DNA of 64,000 nucleotides from Thermopolyspora sp044507605 (GCA_044507605.1 JBIQJI010000004.1:99699-163698); one strand, 5' to 3'; positions 51,800-63,101 are shown, numbered from the stretch's first letter. The notes: generated from the letters alone by a model not told the origin. Translations and numbers: made by a program.

Positions 51800-53062
51800 A
51801 TGAATTCACACATTCACGAGGACGAGGATCTGCGCAATGATATTGGCGTGGCGCGTATACCCGGAGAAGGACTGGCGAAGGGCCTGGCCGTCACCCTGCG
51901 GCACATGGTGCACAAGTCGGTGACGCGGCAGTACCCCGACGTCCGGCCCGACCTGCCCGCCCGCAGCAGGGGCGTGATCGCGCTCGTCGAGGAAAACTGC
52001 ACCGTCTGCATGCTCTGCGCCCGCGAGTGCCCCGACTGGTGCATCTACATCGACTCGCACAAAGAAACCCTGCCCGCCCCCGAAGGCGGCCGCCCCAGGG
52101 CCCGCAACGTCCTCGACCGCTTCGCGATCGACTTCTCGCTGTGCATGTACTGCGGCATCTGCATCGAGGCATGCCCCTTCGACGCGCTGTTCTGGTCCCC
52201 GGAGTTCGAGTACGCCGAGTACGACATCCGCGACCTGCTGCATGAGAAGGACCGGCTCGGCGAATGGGTCGAGACCGTGCCACCCCCGCCGGCACACGAG
52301 GCCAACGCCGCACCGCCGAAGGAACTCGCGGCCGCCTCCCGCCCGCCCCGCGAGCCCTCGGCCCGGCCCGCCAAGGCTCTCGCCGAACGGCCACCCGCCG
52401 CCCCCTCGGACCGCCCGGCCCGAGGGCGCCTCGACGTCCGCGCCATCCGCCCACCAGGCGCCCCGCCCAAGCGGCAAGACGCGCCGGAGACACCCGACCG
52501 GCCGCAGGCCGCAGGCACGAGCAACGAACCCGGCACCGGGCGCCCCGCCCGGCCGCGGCTCGACGTCCGCTCCATCAGACCCCCGGGCGCCCTGCCGAAG
52601 CGGCCGGGCCCGTCCGATGCGCCCGAGCCGGAACCGGAGCGGGAAACGGGGACGGGGACGAAGCCCGAGACTGCGGGGCCCGGCACAACGTCCGGCTCCG
52701 TCACACCGCCCAGGCGAACCCCGCGCCCACGGCTCGACGTGCGCTCGATCCGGCCCCCGGGCACCCTCCCGAAGAAGCCGGGCGGGCCCGCCCGGCTCGA
52801 CACGCCACCGGACACGCCCAAGAACCCCGATCCGGCGAAGAGCCCCGAGCGCGAGCACCCCGGCGCCACGCCCCGGGAACCGACGAGGGCCGGGCCCGCT
52901 GACCCGCCCGCCCGCCCGCCGGACCCACCCCCGGAGCCATCAGGCAAGACCGCCGAGCCCGGCGACCCCGGTGCCCGGCCCGCGCCGCCTCCAGATCGAC
53001 CTGGCGACCATTCCGCCTCAGCCCAGCCGCCGGATCCTCCCGACTCGGAGGACATGTCGTGA
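51800..53062 (+). CDS. nuoI: NADH-quinone oxidoreductase subunit I with long C-terminal extension
   Basis: 420 residues, about twice the usual length. The ferredoxin-like core (to about 165) has CTVCMLCARECPDWC and CMYCGICIEACPFDAL, ligating two 4Fe-4S clusters. Residues 170-420 are a Pro/Ala/Arg-rich disordered tail with three copies of a unit RxRLDVRxIRPPGxxPKxx (around 215, 255 and 315). The start is uncertain; ATG 51800 and GTG 51848 are both possible. The stop overlaps the nuoJ GTG. Confidence 0.92.
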   Translation: MNSHIHEDEDLRNDIGVARIPGEGLAKGLAVTLRHMVHKSVTRQYPDVRPDLPARSRGVIALVEENCTVCMLCARECPDWCIYIDSHKETLPAPEGGRPRARNVLDRFAIDFSLCMYCGICIEACPFDALFWSPEFEYAEYDIRDLLHEKDRLGEWVETVPPPPAHEANAAPPKELAAASRPPREPSARPAKALAERPPAAPSDRPARGRLDVRAIRPPGAPPKRQDAPETPDRPQAAGTSNEPGTGRPARPRLDVRSIRPPGALPKRPGPSDAPEPEPERETGTGTKPETAGPGTTSGSVTPPRRTPRPRLDVRSIRPPGTLPKKPGGPARLDTPPDTPKNPDPAKSPEREHPGATPREPTRAGPADPPARPPDPPPEPSGKTAEPGDPGARPAPPPDRPGDHSASAQPPDPPDSEDMS

Positions 53063-53598
53063 CGTCAGCCGCTCCGCCGTTCTGGCCGCCCACAGTGCAG
53101 GAGATCGTTCTCCTCCTGCTCGGGGCGGTCGCGGTCGGAGCGGCACTGCTCGTCGTGACCACCAGACAACTCGTGCACGCCGCCCTGTGGCTCGTCGTCG
53201 CCTTCGGGGCGCTGGCCGGCTGCTACCTGATGCTGACCGCCGAGTTCGTGGCCTGGGTGCAGGTCCTCATCTACGTGGGCGCCGTCGTCGTGCTGCTGCT
53301 GTTCGGCATCATGCTCACCCGAGCGCCCATCGGCCGCAGCCCCGGCCTCGACTCCGGCAACCGGATCGCCGCCGCCGTCGTCGCGTCGGCCACCGCCGCC
53401 GTGCTCGTGACAGTGGTCATCGCCGGCTTCCACGGCGCCTACTGGGAACAGCGGCCCGGAGAAGGCACCGCCAAGGCCCTCGGCGGCAGCATCTTCCGCA
53501 CCTGGGTGCTGCCGTTCGAGGCCCTGTCGATCCTCCTGCTCGCCGCGCTGATCGGCGCGATCGTCCTGTCCCGCACCGACATCACCGGGGAGGACTGA
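53059..53598 (+). CDS. nuoJ: NADH-quinone oxidoreductase subunit J
   Basis: 179 residues with five membrane helices; the third contains VQVLIYVGAVVVLLLFGIML, the conserved discontinuous region. The GTG start overlaps the nuoI stop (GTGA), and nuoK follows immediately. Confidence 0.93.
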   Translation: MTSAAPPFWPPTVQEIVLLLLGAVAVGAALLVVTTRQLVHAALWLVVAFGALAGCYLMLTAEFVAWVQVLIYVGAVVVLLLFGIMLTRAPIGRSPGLDSGNRIAAAVVASATAAVLVTVVIAGFHGAYWEQRPGEGTAKALGGSIFRTWVLPFEALSILLLAALIGAIVLSRTDITGED

Positions 53599-54120
53599 GT
53601 GCACGTCGTCTATCCGGCGGTCATCGCGGCACTGCTGTTCGCCATCGGGGTGTACGGCGTCCTGGCGCGCCGCAACACGATCCTCGTGCTGATGTCGGTC
53701 GAGCTCATGCTCAACGCCGTCAACCTCAACCTGGTCGCCTTCGACGGCTGGCTCCGCGACGCCCTGCACAGCGGCCAGGCGCTCACCCTGTTCGTCATCG
53801 TGATCGCCGCCGCCGAGGTGGGCCTCGGCCTGGCCATCGTCCTCACCGTCTTCCGTACCCGCCGCACCATCGACCTCGACCTACTGCGCGACCTCACCGA
53901 AACCGACGGGCAGGACGTCGGCGCGCAAGAGCCCCAGGGACCGGGCTCTGCCGGGCAGGACGCCGATCGCGCCGCCGAGGGCCCGGCTCCTGGCCCTTCC
54001 GCCGCGGTCCTCGTCGGCCCGGCGGATCCGCCGGCCGGGCCGGAGCCGGGTCGGGGTGAGCACCCGCGCACAGACCAAGCCCACGACGGCCCTGGTGACG
54101 ATGTGGAGGTCGCGCCGTGA
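53599..54120 (+). CDS. nuoK: NADH-quinone oxidoreductase subunit K with C-terminal extension
   Basis: 173 residues. The first 100 contain three membrane helices with the conserved VELMLNAVNLNLVAF (proton-path Glu) and AAAEVGLGLAIVL (second Glu). About 70 extra residues at the end are Pro/Gly/Asp-rich and disordered. The usual length is near 100. The GTG start directly follows nuoJ, and the end overlaps nuoL. Confidence 0.92.
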   Translation: MHVVYPAVIAALLFAIGVYGVLARRNTILVLMSVELMLNAVNLNLVAFDGWLRDALHSGQALTLFVIVIAAAEVGLGLAIVLTVFRTRRTIDLDLLRDLTETDGQDVGAQEPQGPGSAGQDADRAAEGPAPGPSAAVLVGPADPPAGPEPGRGEHPRTDQAHDGPGDDVEVAP

Positions 54121-56375
54121 CCGCCGCCGTCGCCGTCCTGCTGCCGTTCCTCGGCGCGGCGGCCGCGCTCCTGCTGCCCAGATGGGGGAACAGGAGCGCG
54201 CAGGGCGGCCCCGACCCGGCCGCAGGGCGGCGCGTCTATCGGCGGGCGGCGTGGTTCGTGATCGTCCCCACCGCCGCGTCGATGGGGCTTGCGCTATGGA
54301 TCGCCGGCACCCTCTGGCTCGGCGGCGGCCCTGCCACGGGCGGCTCGGCCACAGGGCCGGCCGGCGGCCCGTTCTGGGCCGAGTACCTGCCGGGCGCGAC
54401 CGGCGGCACGCTCACCCTGATCGACACCGGCTCCCTCCCCATCTCGCTCGCCCTGCGGGTGGACGGCCTCGCGGCGCTGGTCGCGGTCCTCGTGACGGTC
54501 GTGGCGCTCGCCGTACAGGTCTACTCGGTCGGCTACATGCGGCACGAGGCGCGCTACCCGTCGTACGCCGCGTTCATCGCCCTGTTCACCAGCGCCATGC
54601 TGCTGGTCGTCTACGCGGCCGACCTGATCGCCTTGTACGTCGGCTGGGAGGTCATGGGCCTGTGCTCGTACCTGCTGATCGGCCACTGGTGGGAGGACCG
54701 GGCGAACTCGCGAGCGGCGGTGAAGGCGTTCCTGGTGACCCGGCTGGGCGACGTGGGCTTCCTGTTCGGGATCTTCACACTGGGCTTCGGCGCGGGTGGC
54801 TTCCGCATCGACCAGGTGATCCAACAAGTGCCGCACATGTCACCAGGGGTGCTGATCACCGGAACGATGCTGCTCCTCGCCGGCGTGGCCGGCAAGAGCG
54901 CCCAGGTGCCGCTGCATACTTGGCTCCCCGACGCGATGGCCGGGCCCACGCCCATCAGCGCTCTCATCCACGCGGCCACGATGGTCGCGGCCGGCATCTT
55001 CATCGTGGCCCGGCTCTACCCGGCGTTCCTCGCCGCCGGGCCCACCATGGACGTGCTCGCGGTCGCCGCCGCCCTCGGCATGCTCGGCGCCGCCCTGGCG
55101 GCCCTGGCCCAGGACGACCTGAAACGGGTGCTGGCCTACTCCACGATCAGCCAGCTCGCCTACATGGCCGGGGCGCTCGCCGCCGGCTCCGACCAGGCCG
55201 CGATCTTCCACCTGATCACCCACGGCGCGTTCAAGGCGCTGCTGTTCCTGTGCGCCGGCGTCGTTATCCACAGGGTCGGATCCAACCTGCTCCGCGACAT
55301 GGGAGGGTTGCGCCGTGCCATGCCGATCACCTTCACGTCGATGACCATCGGGTTCGCCGCCCTCATGGGGCTGCCCCCGGCCAGCGGCTTCTTCAGCAAA
55401 GATTCGATCCTCGTCGCGATGGAGCACGCGACGAGCGACGATGCCCTGACCAACGCCGCCGCCTGGCTCCTCTACGCCTGCGCCCTTGTCACGGTCGCCG
55501 CAACGGGCGCCTACGCCACCCGGGCTTGGCTCCGCACCTTCTTCGGCGCCGCCCCGGCTCGCCGGCCCTCGCCCCCTTCGTCCGGCCTGCCTCCTTCAGT
55601 CGGCGAGCATCCTTCACCAGACCTGGTCCCTTCGCCCGACCCTGTCCTCTCACCCGATCCGGTCCCATCCCCGGGTCCCGACACCGTCGCGGCGGCCCGG
55701 GCATCGGAGCCCGGCCACATGCACGGCCAGGTGCCCGGCCGGTCAGACGACGCAGGTCCCGCCGGGCCGCACGAGGAGACAGGAGCGCCCGAGCCGTCCC
55801 CGCCCTCCGCGCCGGCCCGGACGCCCGAGTCATCAGGGCCACCGAGGCCACTGGAGCCACCGTCGCAGGAGCCGCCGGAGCTCATCGAGTCGTCCGAGTT
55901 GGCCGATGGGTCTGGGCCGGAGGGTCCGGTGTCGATGCTGTGGCCGGTCGCCGTGCTCGCCGTGCCCGCATTGCTGCTCGGCCTGGTGGGCGTGACCGCG
56001 GTCGAGTGGGGAGCGGCAGCGGTCGGCGTGGTCCTCGCCCTGCTCGGCGGCGGCGTGGTCCTCGCCTCCTGGCGGGCCGACCCCGCCGCCGACCCGGCCC
56101 GCGTCCTCGGCCCCTTCCGCGCCGCCTGCGAGCGCGCCTTCGCCATCGACGCCCTCTACGCCTTCCTGGTGGTCCGCCCCATCGGCCGCCTGGCGAGGGG
56201 CGTCGTCCGCACCGACGGGGAGGTCGTCGACGGCGCCGTGCGCGGCTCGGGCCATCTGGCCATCGGCCTGTCCGCCCTGGTCCGCCTGGCCCAGCGCGGC
56301 AATGCCCAGACGTACGTGACGGGGGCCTTGGCGGGCATTCTTCTCGTGACCGTGGGGGCGGTGATGCTCCGATGA
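54117..56375 (+). CDS. nuoL: NADH-quinone oxidoreductase subunit L with disordered insertion
   Basis: 752 residues, an antiporter-like proton channel with the conserved GWEVMGLCSYLLIG, TWLPDAMAGPTPISALIHAATMV and LAYSTISQLAYM regions. A Pro/Ser-rich insertion of about 120 residues (near 480-605, with repeated SPDPV units) separates the core from the last helices, which are normally close. The GTG start overlaps nuoK. The 3' end is duplicated in the DNA downstream. Confidence 0.92.
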   Translation: MTAAVAVLLPFLGAAAALLLPRWGNRSAQGGPDPAAGRRVYRRAAWFVIVPTAASMGLALWIAGTLWLGGGPATGGSATGPAGGPFWAEYLPGATGGTLTLIDTGSLPISLALRVDGLAALVAVLVTVVALAVQVYSVGYMRHEARYPSYAAFIALFTSAMLLVVYAADLIALYVGWEVMGLCSYLLIGHWWEDRANSRAAVKAFLVTRLGDVGFLFGIFTLGFGAGGFRIDQVIQQVPHMSPGVLITGTMLLLAGVAGKSAQVPLHTWLPDAMAGPTPISALIHAATMVAAGIFIVARLYPAFLAAGPTMDVLAVAAALGMLGAALAALAQDDLKRVLAYSTISQLAYMAGALAAGSDQAAIFHLITHGAFKALLFLCAGVVIHRVGSNLLRDMGGLRRAMPITFTSMTIGFAALMGLPPASGFFSKDSILVAMEHATSDDALTNAAAWLLYACALVTVAATGAYATRAWLRTFFGAAPARRPSPPSSGLPPSVGEHPSPDLVPSPDPVLSPDPVPSPGPDTVAAARASEPGHMHGQVPGRSDDAGPAGPHEETGAPEPSPPSAPARTPESSGPPRPLEPPSQEPPELIESSELADGSGPEGPVSMLWPVAVLAVPALLLGLVGVTAVEWGAAAVGVVLALLGGGVVLASWRADPAADPARVLGPFRAACERAFAIDALYAFLVVRPIGRLARGVVRTDGEVVDGAVRGSGHLAIGLSALVRLAQRGNAQTYVTGALAGILLVTVGAVMLR

Positions 56376-56694
56376 CTGAGCCCGCCCCGGCGCATGCCTG
56401 CTCCCTCCGTCGAGGTCGCGCGCTCTCGGCGTCGCGCGGCGAGGCCCGCATGGCGGTCCGGCTCAGGCCGGTCAGGCCATCTGGCCCTGGGCCCGTCCGC
56501 CCTGGTCGGCTTGGCCCGGCGCGGAAACGTCTAGACGTACGTGACGGGGGCCTTGGCGGGCATTCTTCTCATCACTGTGGGGGCGGTGATGCCCCGATGA
56601 CCGGAACCCCCCCGGCGCGTGGCCACTTATTCCATCGAAGGCGCGCTCCCTCGTTGTCCCGCCGCGAAGCCCGCATGATGATCCGGCTCAGGCC
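56251..56694 (+). repeat. About 225-bp tandem duplication of the nuoL 3' end
   Basis: Copy 1 (56251-56470) is the nuoL C-terminus plus 95 bp beyond its stop. Copy 2 (56476-56693) repeats it with substitutions and a 2-nt indel; both contain the same block CGTACGTGACGGGGGCCTTG (at 56311 and 56536). Copy 2 is not in an intact reading frame, so 56376-56805 (430 bp before nuoM) is non-coding remnant sequence. I see no other gene there. Confidence 0.85.
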
Positions 56695-56805
56695 GGTGCG
56701 GAGGGCGGCGGGGCACGATCCCGGCACCCATCCCGGGATCCGCTTCGCACCGATACGGAAGCCCGGTCGCACACGGGCGACCTACGGCTGGGCGGGGGTG
56801 GGGCC

Positions 56806-58607
<1,802 letters not shown>

Positions 58608-58611
<4 letters not shown>

Positions 58612-60248
58612 CCGGGTCGCTGGTCCAGTCGATCGATTACGTGGCGCTCGCGCCGGTGCTGGCGCTCGCGTCGACCGCCGGCCTGGTCCTCGTGCTCGAC
58701 GTCCTCCTGCCGGCGGCGCGCGGGCGGGCCGGCCGGGCGGCGCGACAGGGGACGATCCGGCCTGCCGGCGGCAGGCGGCGGCTGCTGCACCTGGTCGCGT
58801 TGTCCGGTGTGATCGTCGCCTTGGTTCTCGTCGTGGCCGAGGCGGTGTGGGGGCGCGAGCGCGGCACGTTCTGCGTACCCGCCGCGCTTTCCACACCATC
58901 GGCGTCCGGCGGGTCGCCGAGGCAGCCCGCAACGACCCCGGGGGCGGCGTGTTCGTTCGTCGCCGACGACTTCTCGCTGATCTTCGCCGGTGTCGTGCTG
59001 GCCGCCGGCATCGTGGTCGTGCTCCTGTCGATGGCCGAGCCGGTCGGCCACCGCATCCCCACCGGCGAGTGGCATCTCCTGCTGCTGTCCATGCTGACCG
59101 GGGCCGTGCTCCTGCCCGCCTCTCGCGACCTGATCATGCTGGTGGTGTCGCTTGAGCTGGTGTCCCTGCCGGTGTTCGCCCTGACAGCTCTGCGCAGGTA
59201 CGACGGCCGGGGCGCCGAGGCGGCGGTGAAGCTCTTCCTGGTCTCCGTGGTGTCCACGGCGGTCATGCTGTTCGGCGTCTCCCTCCTGTACGGCGTCACC
59301 GGCTCGGTGTTCCTCACCCGCATCGCCGGCGCCGCCCATCCGGCCGGCACGGAGAGCGTGTTCGCGGCCGCCGTGGTCCTGGTGCTCGCCGGTTTCGCCT
59401 TCAAGATCGCCGCCGTGCCGTTCCACTTCTGGGCGGCGGACGTGTACCAGGGTGCGCCCGTGCCCGTGGCCGCGCTGCTGTCGGTGATCTCCAAGGCGGC
59501 CGGGTTCGCCGGGCTGATCCTCGTCCTCACGCGGGCACTCGCGGCCCAGTCGTACCTGTGGGCCCCGATCATCGCCGTGCTCGCGGCGCTGACGATGACC
59601 GCCGGGAACCTGCTCGCGCTCCGCCAGCGCCACGCCGTGCGGCTGCTCGCCTGGTCGTCCGTCGCCCAGTCGGGCTACATCCTGACCCCGCTCGGTGTCG
59701 GCGCGGCCGACGAGGCGACGAGCGCCTCCATCGCCTACCTCGTGTTCTACGCGGCCATGAACATGGGAGCGTTCTCGGTCGTCATGCTGGTCTCGCGGCA
59801 GGACGGCGACGGCGGCATCGACGCGTATCGCGGCCTGGCGTTCCGCCGCCCGGCGGCGGCCCTGTCCCTCGCCTTCTTCCTGATCTGCCTGGCAGGCCTG
59901 CCGCCCGGCCTTTCCGGCCTGTTCGCCAAGATCGTGGTGTTCCGCGAGGTCGTGTCGGGCGGCCTGGGCTGGCTGGCCCTGGTGATGGCCGTCAACACCG
60001 TCATCGGCCTGTGCTACTACATCGCCTGGGCCGCCCGGCTGTTCACCCCCGCCACGGGCCCGGCCACCGCCCCCGGCGCGCCCGCGGCCGCCGACCCGCG
60101 TGCCGGCCTGGGCGACAGGACGGCCCCGGGTCGCTCCGCGCGGCCGGTTCCAGCGGGCGTGGCGGTCGCCCTGGCAGCGGCCGTCTCGGTGGTGTTCTCG
60201 GTGATTCCGCAGAGTGTGCTGTCGTTCCTGCCGTCCGCCCTGGGCTGA
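58608..60248 (+). CDS. nuoN: NADH-quinone oxidoreductase subunit N
   Basis: 546 residues with about 14 membrane helices. SLELVSLPVFAL carries the conserved Glu, AVPFHFWAADVYQGAPVPVAALLS and LAWSSVAQSGYILTPLG follow. GTG 58608 overlaps nuoM (GTGA). A Pro/Ala/Gly-rich loop of about 35 residues precedes the last helix, a smaller version of the insertions in L and M. Confidence 0.94.
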
Positions 60249-60250
60249 TA

Positions 60251-60263
60251 CGTTCCGGGAACG
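60251..60263. promoter_or_regulatory. Short palindrome upstream of htpX
   Basis: CGTTCC-G-GGAACG is a perfect 6-bp-arm palindrome 68 bp before the htpX start and 2 bp after the nuoN stop. It does not match HAIR (HspR) or CIRCE sequences. A regulatory role is only a possibility. Confidence 0.3.
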
Positions 60264-60330
60264 TTCGACCACACCACGAGCGTTGTCTGGGTGAGTCGTG
60301 CCACAGCGCACTGTTCGAAAGGGGGCAGCG

Positions 60331-61185
60331 TTGCATCACAATGGTCTGCGCACCGCGGTTCTCCTGGGCGCGCTGTCCGCCTTGATCCTCGTGATCGGGG
60401 CGTGGCTCGGAGGAGGCACCGGTCTGCAGATCGCGATCGTCGCCGCATTGCTGACCAACGGCATCTCGTACTTCTTCTCCGACCGCATCGCCCTATCGGC
60501 CATGCGGGCCCGGCCGGTGAGCGAGGTAGAGCAGCCCATCCTCTACCGCATCGTGCGCGACCTTTCCACTCAGGCCCGTCAGCCCATGCCACGGCTGTAC
60601 GTGTCGCCCACCAGGCAGCCGAACGCGTTCGCCACGGGCCGCAATCCGAGGAACGCCGCCGTCTGCGTCACACACGGCATCGTCGGCATGCTGTCGGAGC
60701 GTGAGCTGCGCGGCGTGATCGGCCACGAGCTGTCCCACGTCTACAACAGGGACATCCTGATCTCGTCGGTGGCGGCGGCCCTGGCCACGATCATCACGTA
60801 CCTGAGCTACATCGGCGTCTTCTTCGGCGGCTCCTCCGATGACGACGACGGCCCTGGCCTGTTCGGGGCGCTGCTGATGATGATCCTCGGCCCCATGGCG
60901 GCCGGGCTGGTGCAGATGGCCATCTCCCGCTCCCGCGAGTTCCAGGCGGACGAGTCGGGCGCCCGGCTCACGGGCGACCCCCTGGCCCTCGCCTCCGCCC
61001 TGCGCAAGATCGAGATGGGCACGCGGCGGGTGCCGCTGCCGGAGGACAGCAGGCTGGCGTCGGCGGCCCACATGATGATCGCCAACCCGTTCCGGGGGGC
61101 CGGCCTCGGCAGGCTCTTCTCCACGCACCCCTCGACGGCCGAGCGCGTGGCCCGGCTGGAGCGCATGGCCGGCTACCGCCGCTGA
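60331..61185 (+). CDS. htpX: M48 family membrane metalloprotease HtpX
   Basis: 284 residues with two N-terminal membrane helices, HELSH zinc motif (132-136), SREFQADESGA with the third ligand Glu, and two more hydrophobic segments between them. It degrades misfolded membrane proteins. TTG 60331 has GGGGGC 5-10 nt upstream and gives the standard length; GTG 60298 would add 11 unusual residues. Confidence 0.93.
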   Translation: MHHNGLRTAVLLGALSALILVIGAWLGGGTGLQIAIVAALLTNGISYFFSDRIALSAMRARPVSEVEQPILYRIVRDLSTQARQPMPRLYVSPTRQPNAFATGRNPRNAAVCVTHGIVGMLSERELRGVIGHELSHVYNRDILISSVAAALATIITYLSYIGVFFGGSSDDDDGPGLFGALLMMILGPMAAGLVQMAISRSREFQADESGARLTGDPLALASALRKIEMGTRRVPLPEDSRLASAAHMMIANPFRGAGLGRLFSTHPSTAERVARLERMAGYRR

Positions 61186-61207
61186 CGCGGCGATCGTCAC
61201 TGCGCGC

Positions 61208-61248
61208 CCCCTGGCTCGTTCGCGACCCTGATGCGAGCGGGCCAGGGG
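61208..61248. terminator. Bidirectional hairpin terminator between htpX and the PNPOx-like gene
   Basis: CCCCTGGC (61208-61215) pairs with GCCAGGGG (61241-61248), and the inner arms extend the stem with mismatches (TCGTTCGC / GCGAGCGG). It sits in the 86-bp gap between convergent genes and can serve both. Confidence 0.65.
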
Positions 61249-61271
61249 CACGGGGACGGGCGAGGCGCCGT

Positions 61272-61847
61272 TCAGGAATGCTGGGTGACCGGGTCGGTCT
61301 CCTCGGCGGCCAGTGCGGGCAGTCCGTCGATGCTCTCCCGGTTGTTCTTGGCGCGGTAGGCCCGCTTTTCCGCAGTCTCCTTGCGCAGCGACCACTCGTC
61401 GAGCAGGGTGCGATCCTGGTCGAAGGTCATGAAGGGCACCGAGAACCCGCACGAGTCGGCGATCCGGTCGCAGCTCACCACGATGATCGACCGGACTCCC
61501 GGATGCGGCCCGAACCGGGCGAGATGCTCCTGCCAGTCCTCGTCCCGCGGCGTGATGACCCGGCCGGTGCCGTAGAGGCGCAGCACCTTGGGCGGCCCGG
61601 CGAACGCGCAGAACATGATGGTCACGCGCCCGTTGTCGCGCAGGTGGGAGATCGTCTCGACCCCGCTGCCGTCGAGGTCGAGGTAGGCGACGGTGGTGTC
61701 GTCGATGACGGTGAACGTGTCGGGGTAGCCCTTGGGAGAGACGTTGACGTGCCCCCCTTCCCGGGGAGCGCTCGCCACGAAATAGACCGGCTGAGCAGCG
61801 ATGAACGCGCGGAGCCGGTCGGTTAACTTGTCGTAGACCTTGCCCAT
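61272..61847 (-). CDS. Pyridoxamine 5'-phosphate oxidase-family flavoprotein
   Basis: 191 residues with the split-barrel PNPOx fold: YFVASAPREGGHVNVSPKGYPDTF, VAYLDLDGSGVET and FAGPPKVLRLYGTGRVI. Related actinobacterial proteins bind FMN, F420 or heme; the cofactor cannot be assigned here. ATG 61847 has GGGAGGA 7 nt upstream, which decides the start. Leu8 is coded by TTA (61824-61826). It is convergent with htpX. Confidence 0.87.
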   Translation of the reverse strand: MGKVYDKLTDRLRAFIAAQPVYFVASAPREGGHVNVSPKGYPDTFTVIDDTTVAYLDLDGSGVETISHLRDNGRVTIMFCAFAGPPKVLRLYGTGRVITPRDEDWQEHLARFGPHPGVRSIIVVSCDRIADSCGFSVPFMTFDQDRTLLDEWSLRKETAEKRAYRAKNNRESIDGLPALAAEETDPVTQHS

Positions 61848-62028
61848 TTGTCCTCCCGCGACGGCTATTAGCACGATAACAGGGCAAACTGGGCAGACCT
61901 CGCGCTATTTCACCTGGCCCCTGACATGCCTGTGCACGGGATTGTCGACAAGTCTCGGCCCACGCCGTTCACATCGGCGTGCCCTTAGGTACGATACGAA
62001 CGTCCTTCCGTCGGACTCATCCCGATGG

Positions 62029-62070
62029 GACCCCGGGCGGCCCGGGGTGCACTCCCCAGCCGCCCGGGTC
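62029..62070 (-). terminator. Hairpin downstream of yajQ
   Basis: GACCCCGGGCGGC (62029-62041) pairs with GCCGCCCGGGTC (62059-62070) with one bulged C, around a 17-nt loop. It lies about 58 bp past the yajQ stop codon. The rest of 61848-62127 shows no gene. Confidence 0.55.
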
Positions 62071-62127
62071 TGATCCCGCAGCGGGGTCGTGCGCCCGGAG
62101 CGACGCGACCACCCTCGCGCGGCGCGG

Positions 62128-62616
62128 TCACCGATAGTTGATGAACTGCAGTGCGATGTCGAAATCCTCGCCCTTCAACAGCGAGATGACCTGCTGCAAA
62201 TCGTCCTTCTTCTTGGAGCTGACCCGCAGCTCATCGCCCTGGATCTGCGCCTTCACGCCCTTGGGGCCCTCGTCCCGGATCAGCTTCGCGATCTTCTTGG
62301 CGTGCTCCTGGTCGATGCCCTCCTTGAGGGCGATCCGCATCCGGTACTCCTTCCCGGACAGCTTGGGCTCGCTCGCGTCCAGCACCTTCAGCGACAGCCC
62401 CCGCTTGACCAGCTTGTCCTTCAGGACGTCGAGAACGGCGTTCGCCCGCTCCTCACTGTTCGCCTTGATCTCGATGTCCTTGCCCGACCAGGCGATGGAG
62501 GCCCCGGTGCCCTTGAAGTCGAACCGGTGCCCCACCTCCTTGACCGTCTGGTTCAGCGCGTTGTCGACCTCTTGGCGATCGATCTTGCTGACGATGTCGA
62601 AACTCGAATCGGCCAT
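62128..62616 (-). CDS. yajQ: YajQ family nucleotide-binding protein
   Basis: 162 residues, the family length. MADSSFDIVSKIDRQEVDNALNQ-like start (62616), RFDFKGTGASIAWSGKDI, KEYRMRIALKEGIDQEHAKKIAKLIRDEGPKGVKAQIQGDELRVSSKKKDDLQ (residues 99-151), and the ending DFDIALQFINYR are canonical. YajQ proteins bind nucleotides (c-di-GMP in Xanthomonas) and RNA. GAGAGGA lies about 14 nt upstream. Confidence 0.95.
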   Translation of the reverse strand: MADSSFDIVSKIDRQEVDNALNQTVKEVGHRFDFKGTGASIAWSGKDIEIKANSEERANAVLDVLKDKLVKRGLSLKVLDASEPKLSGKEYRMRIALKEGIDQEHAKKIAKLIRDEGPKGVKAQIQGDELRVSSKKKDDLQQVISLLKGEDFDIALQFINYR

Positions 62617-62761
62617 CAGTACTAGGTGTCCTCTCTTCGTCCCTACCGACCTTAGCGACACCACCCAGCTCAGGTACGGACCATCGGCCGGACAAAGCGG
62701 TGTCACACGCACCCCGAGAGTCCGCTATTCTTCTACGTGTCGCCGCCAAGCGGTCCGACAA

Positions 62762-62846
62762 GGCAGGTTGCCCGAGTGGCCAAAGGGAGCGGTCTGTAAA
62801 ACCGTCGGCTCAGCCTACCCAGGTTCGAACCCTGGACCTGCCACCA
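62762..62846 (+). tRNA. tRNA-Tyr (anticodon GUA)
   Basis: The acceptor arm GGCAGGT (62762-62768) pairs with ACCTGCC (62836-62842) and the encoded CCA is at 62844-62846. The anticodon loop CTGTAAA carries GTA, and the long variable arm is class II, as in bacterial tRNA-Tyr. A TATTCT at 62726-62731 may be the -10. Its 3' end is a known type of integration target. Confidence 0.95.
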
Positions 62847-62861
62847 GCGAATTCGCAGCTC

Positions 62862-62881
62862 AGAGGCCCTACGGGGCCTCT
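62862..62881 (+). terminator. Terminator of tRNA-Tyr
   Basis: AGAGGCCC (62862-62869) and GGGCCTCT (62874-62881) form a perfect 8-bp stem with a TACG tetraloop, followed by TCT. It starts 15 nt after the CCA. Confidence 0.8.
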
Positions 62882-62939
62882 TCTGCTGTCCGGACCCATG
62901 CAGCCGTAGGTCGCTCTGAGCGGCCGTCTGTCGATGATC

Positions 62940-62957
62940 GTGCAATATACGTGCAAT
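62940..62957. repeat. Two GTGCAAT direct repeats, possible integrase arm sites
   Basis: GTGCAAT occurs at 62940-62946 and 62951-62957, one helical turn apart, between the tRNA and the integrase remnant. Arm-type sites of tyrosine recombinases have this kind of layout. The remainder of the 255-bp gap (62847-63101) holds no ORF I can support. Confidence 0.4.
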
Positions 62958-63101
62958 GATCTTGGACGGCGTTTCCGCAGGTCGCCTCCGCGCTTTCCGG
63001 CATCGCGTAGGTGGCGTGACGGGCCTGGGAAACGGCGAAGGGCCCCGGCCGACTTCCGGGACCTGCCTGTGGTGATCGCCACTTACGCCGCAAGGGCGTC
63101 A

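Noticed and set aside
62938..62960. Possible CRISPR-like direct repeats
   Set aside because: Only two 7-bp copies with a 4-bp spacer; no array or cas gene.
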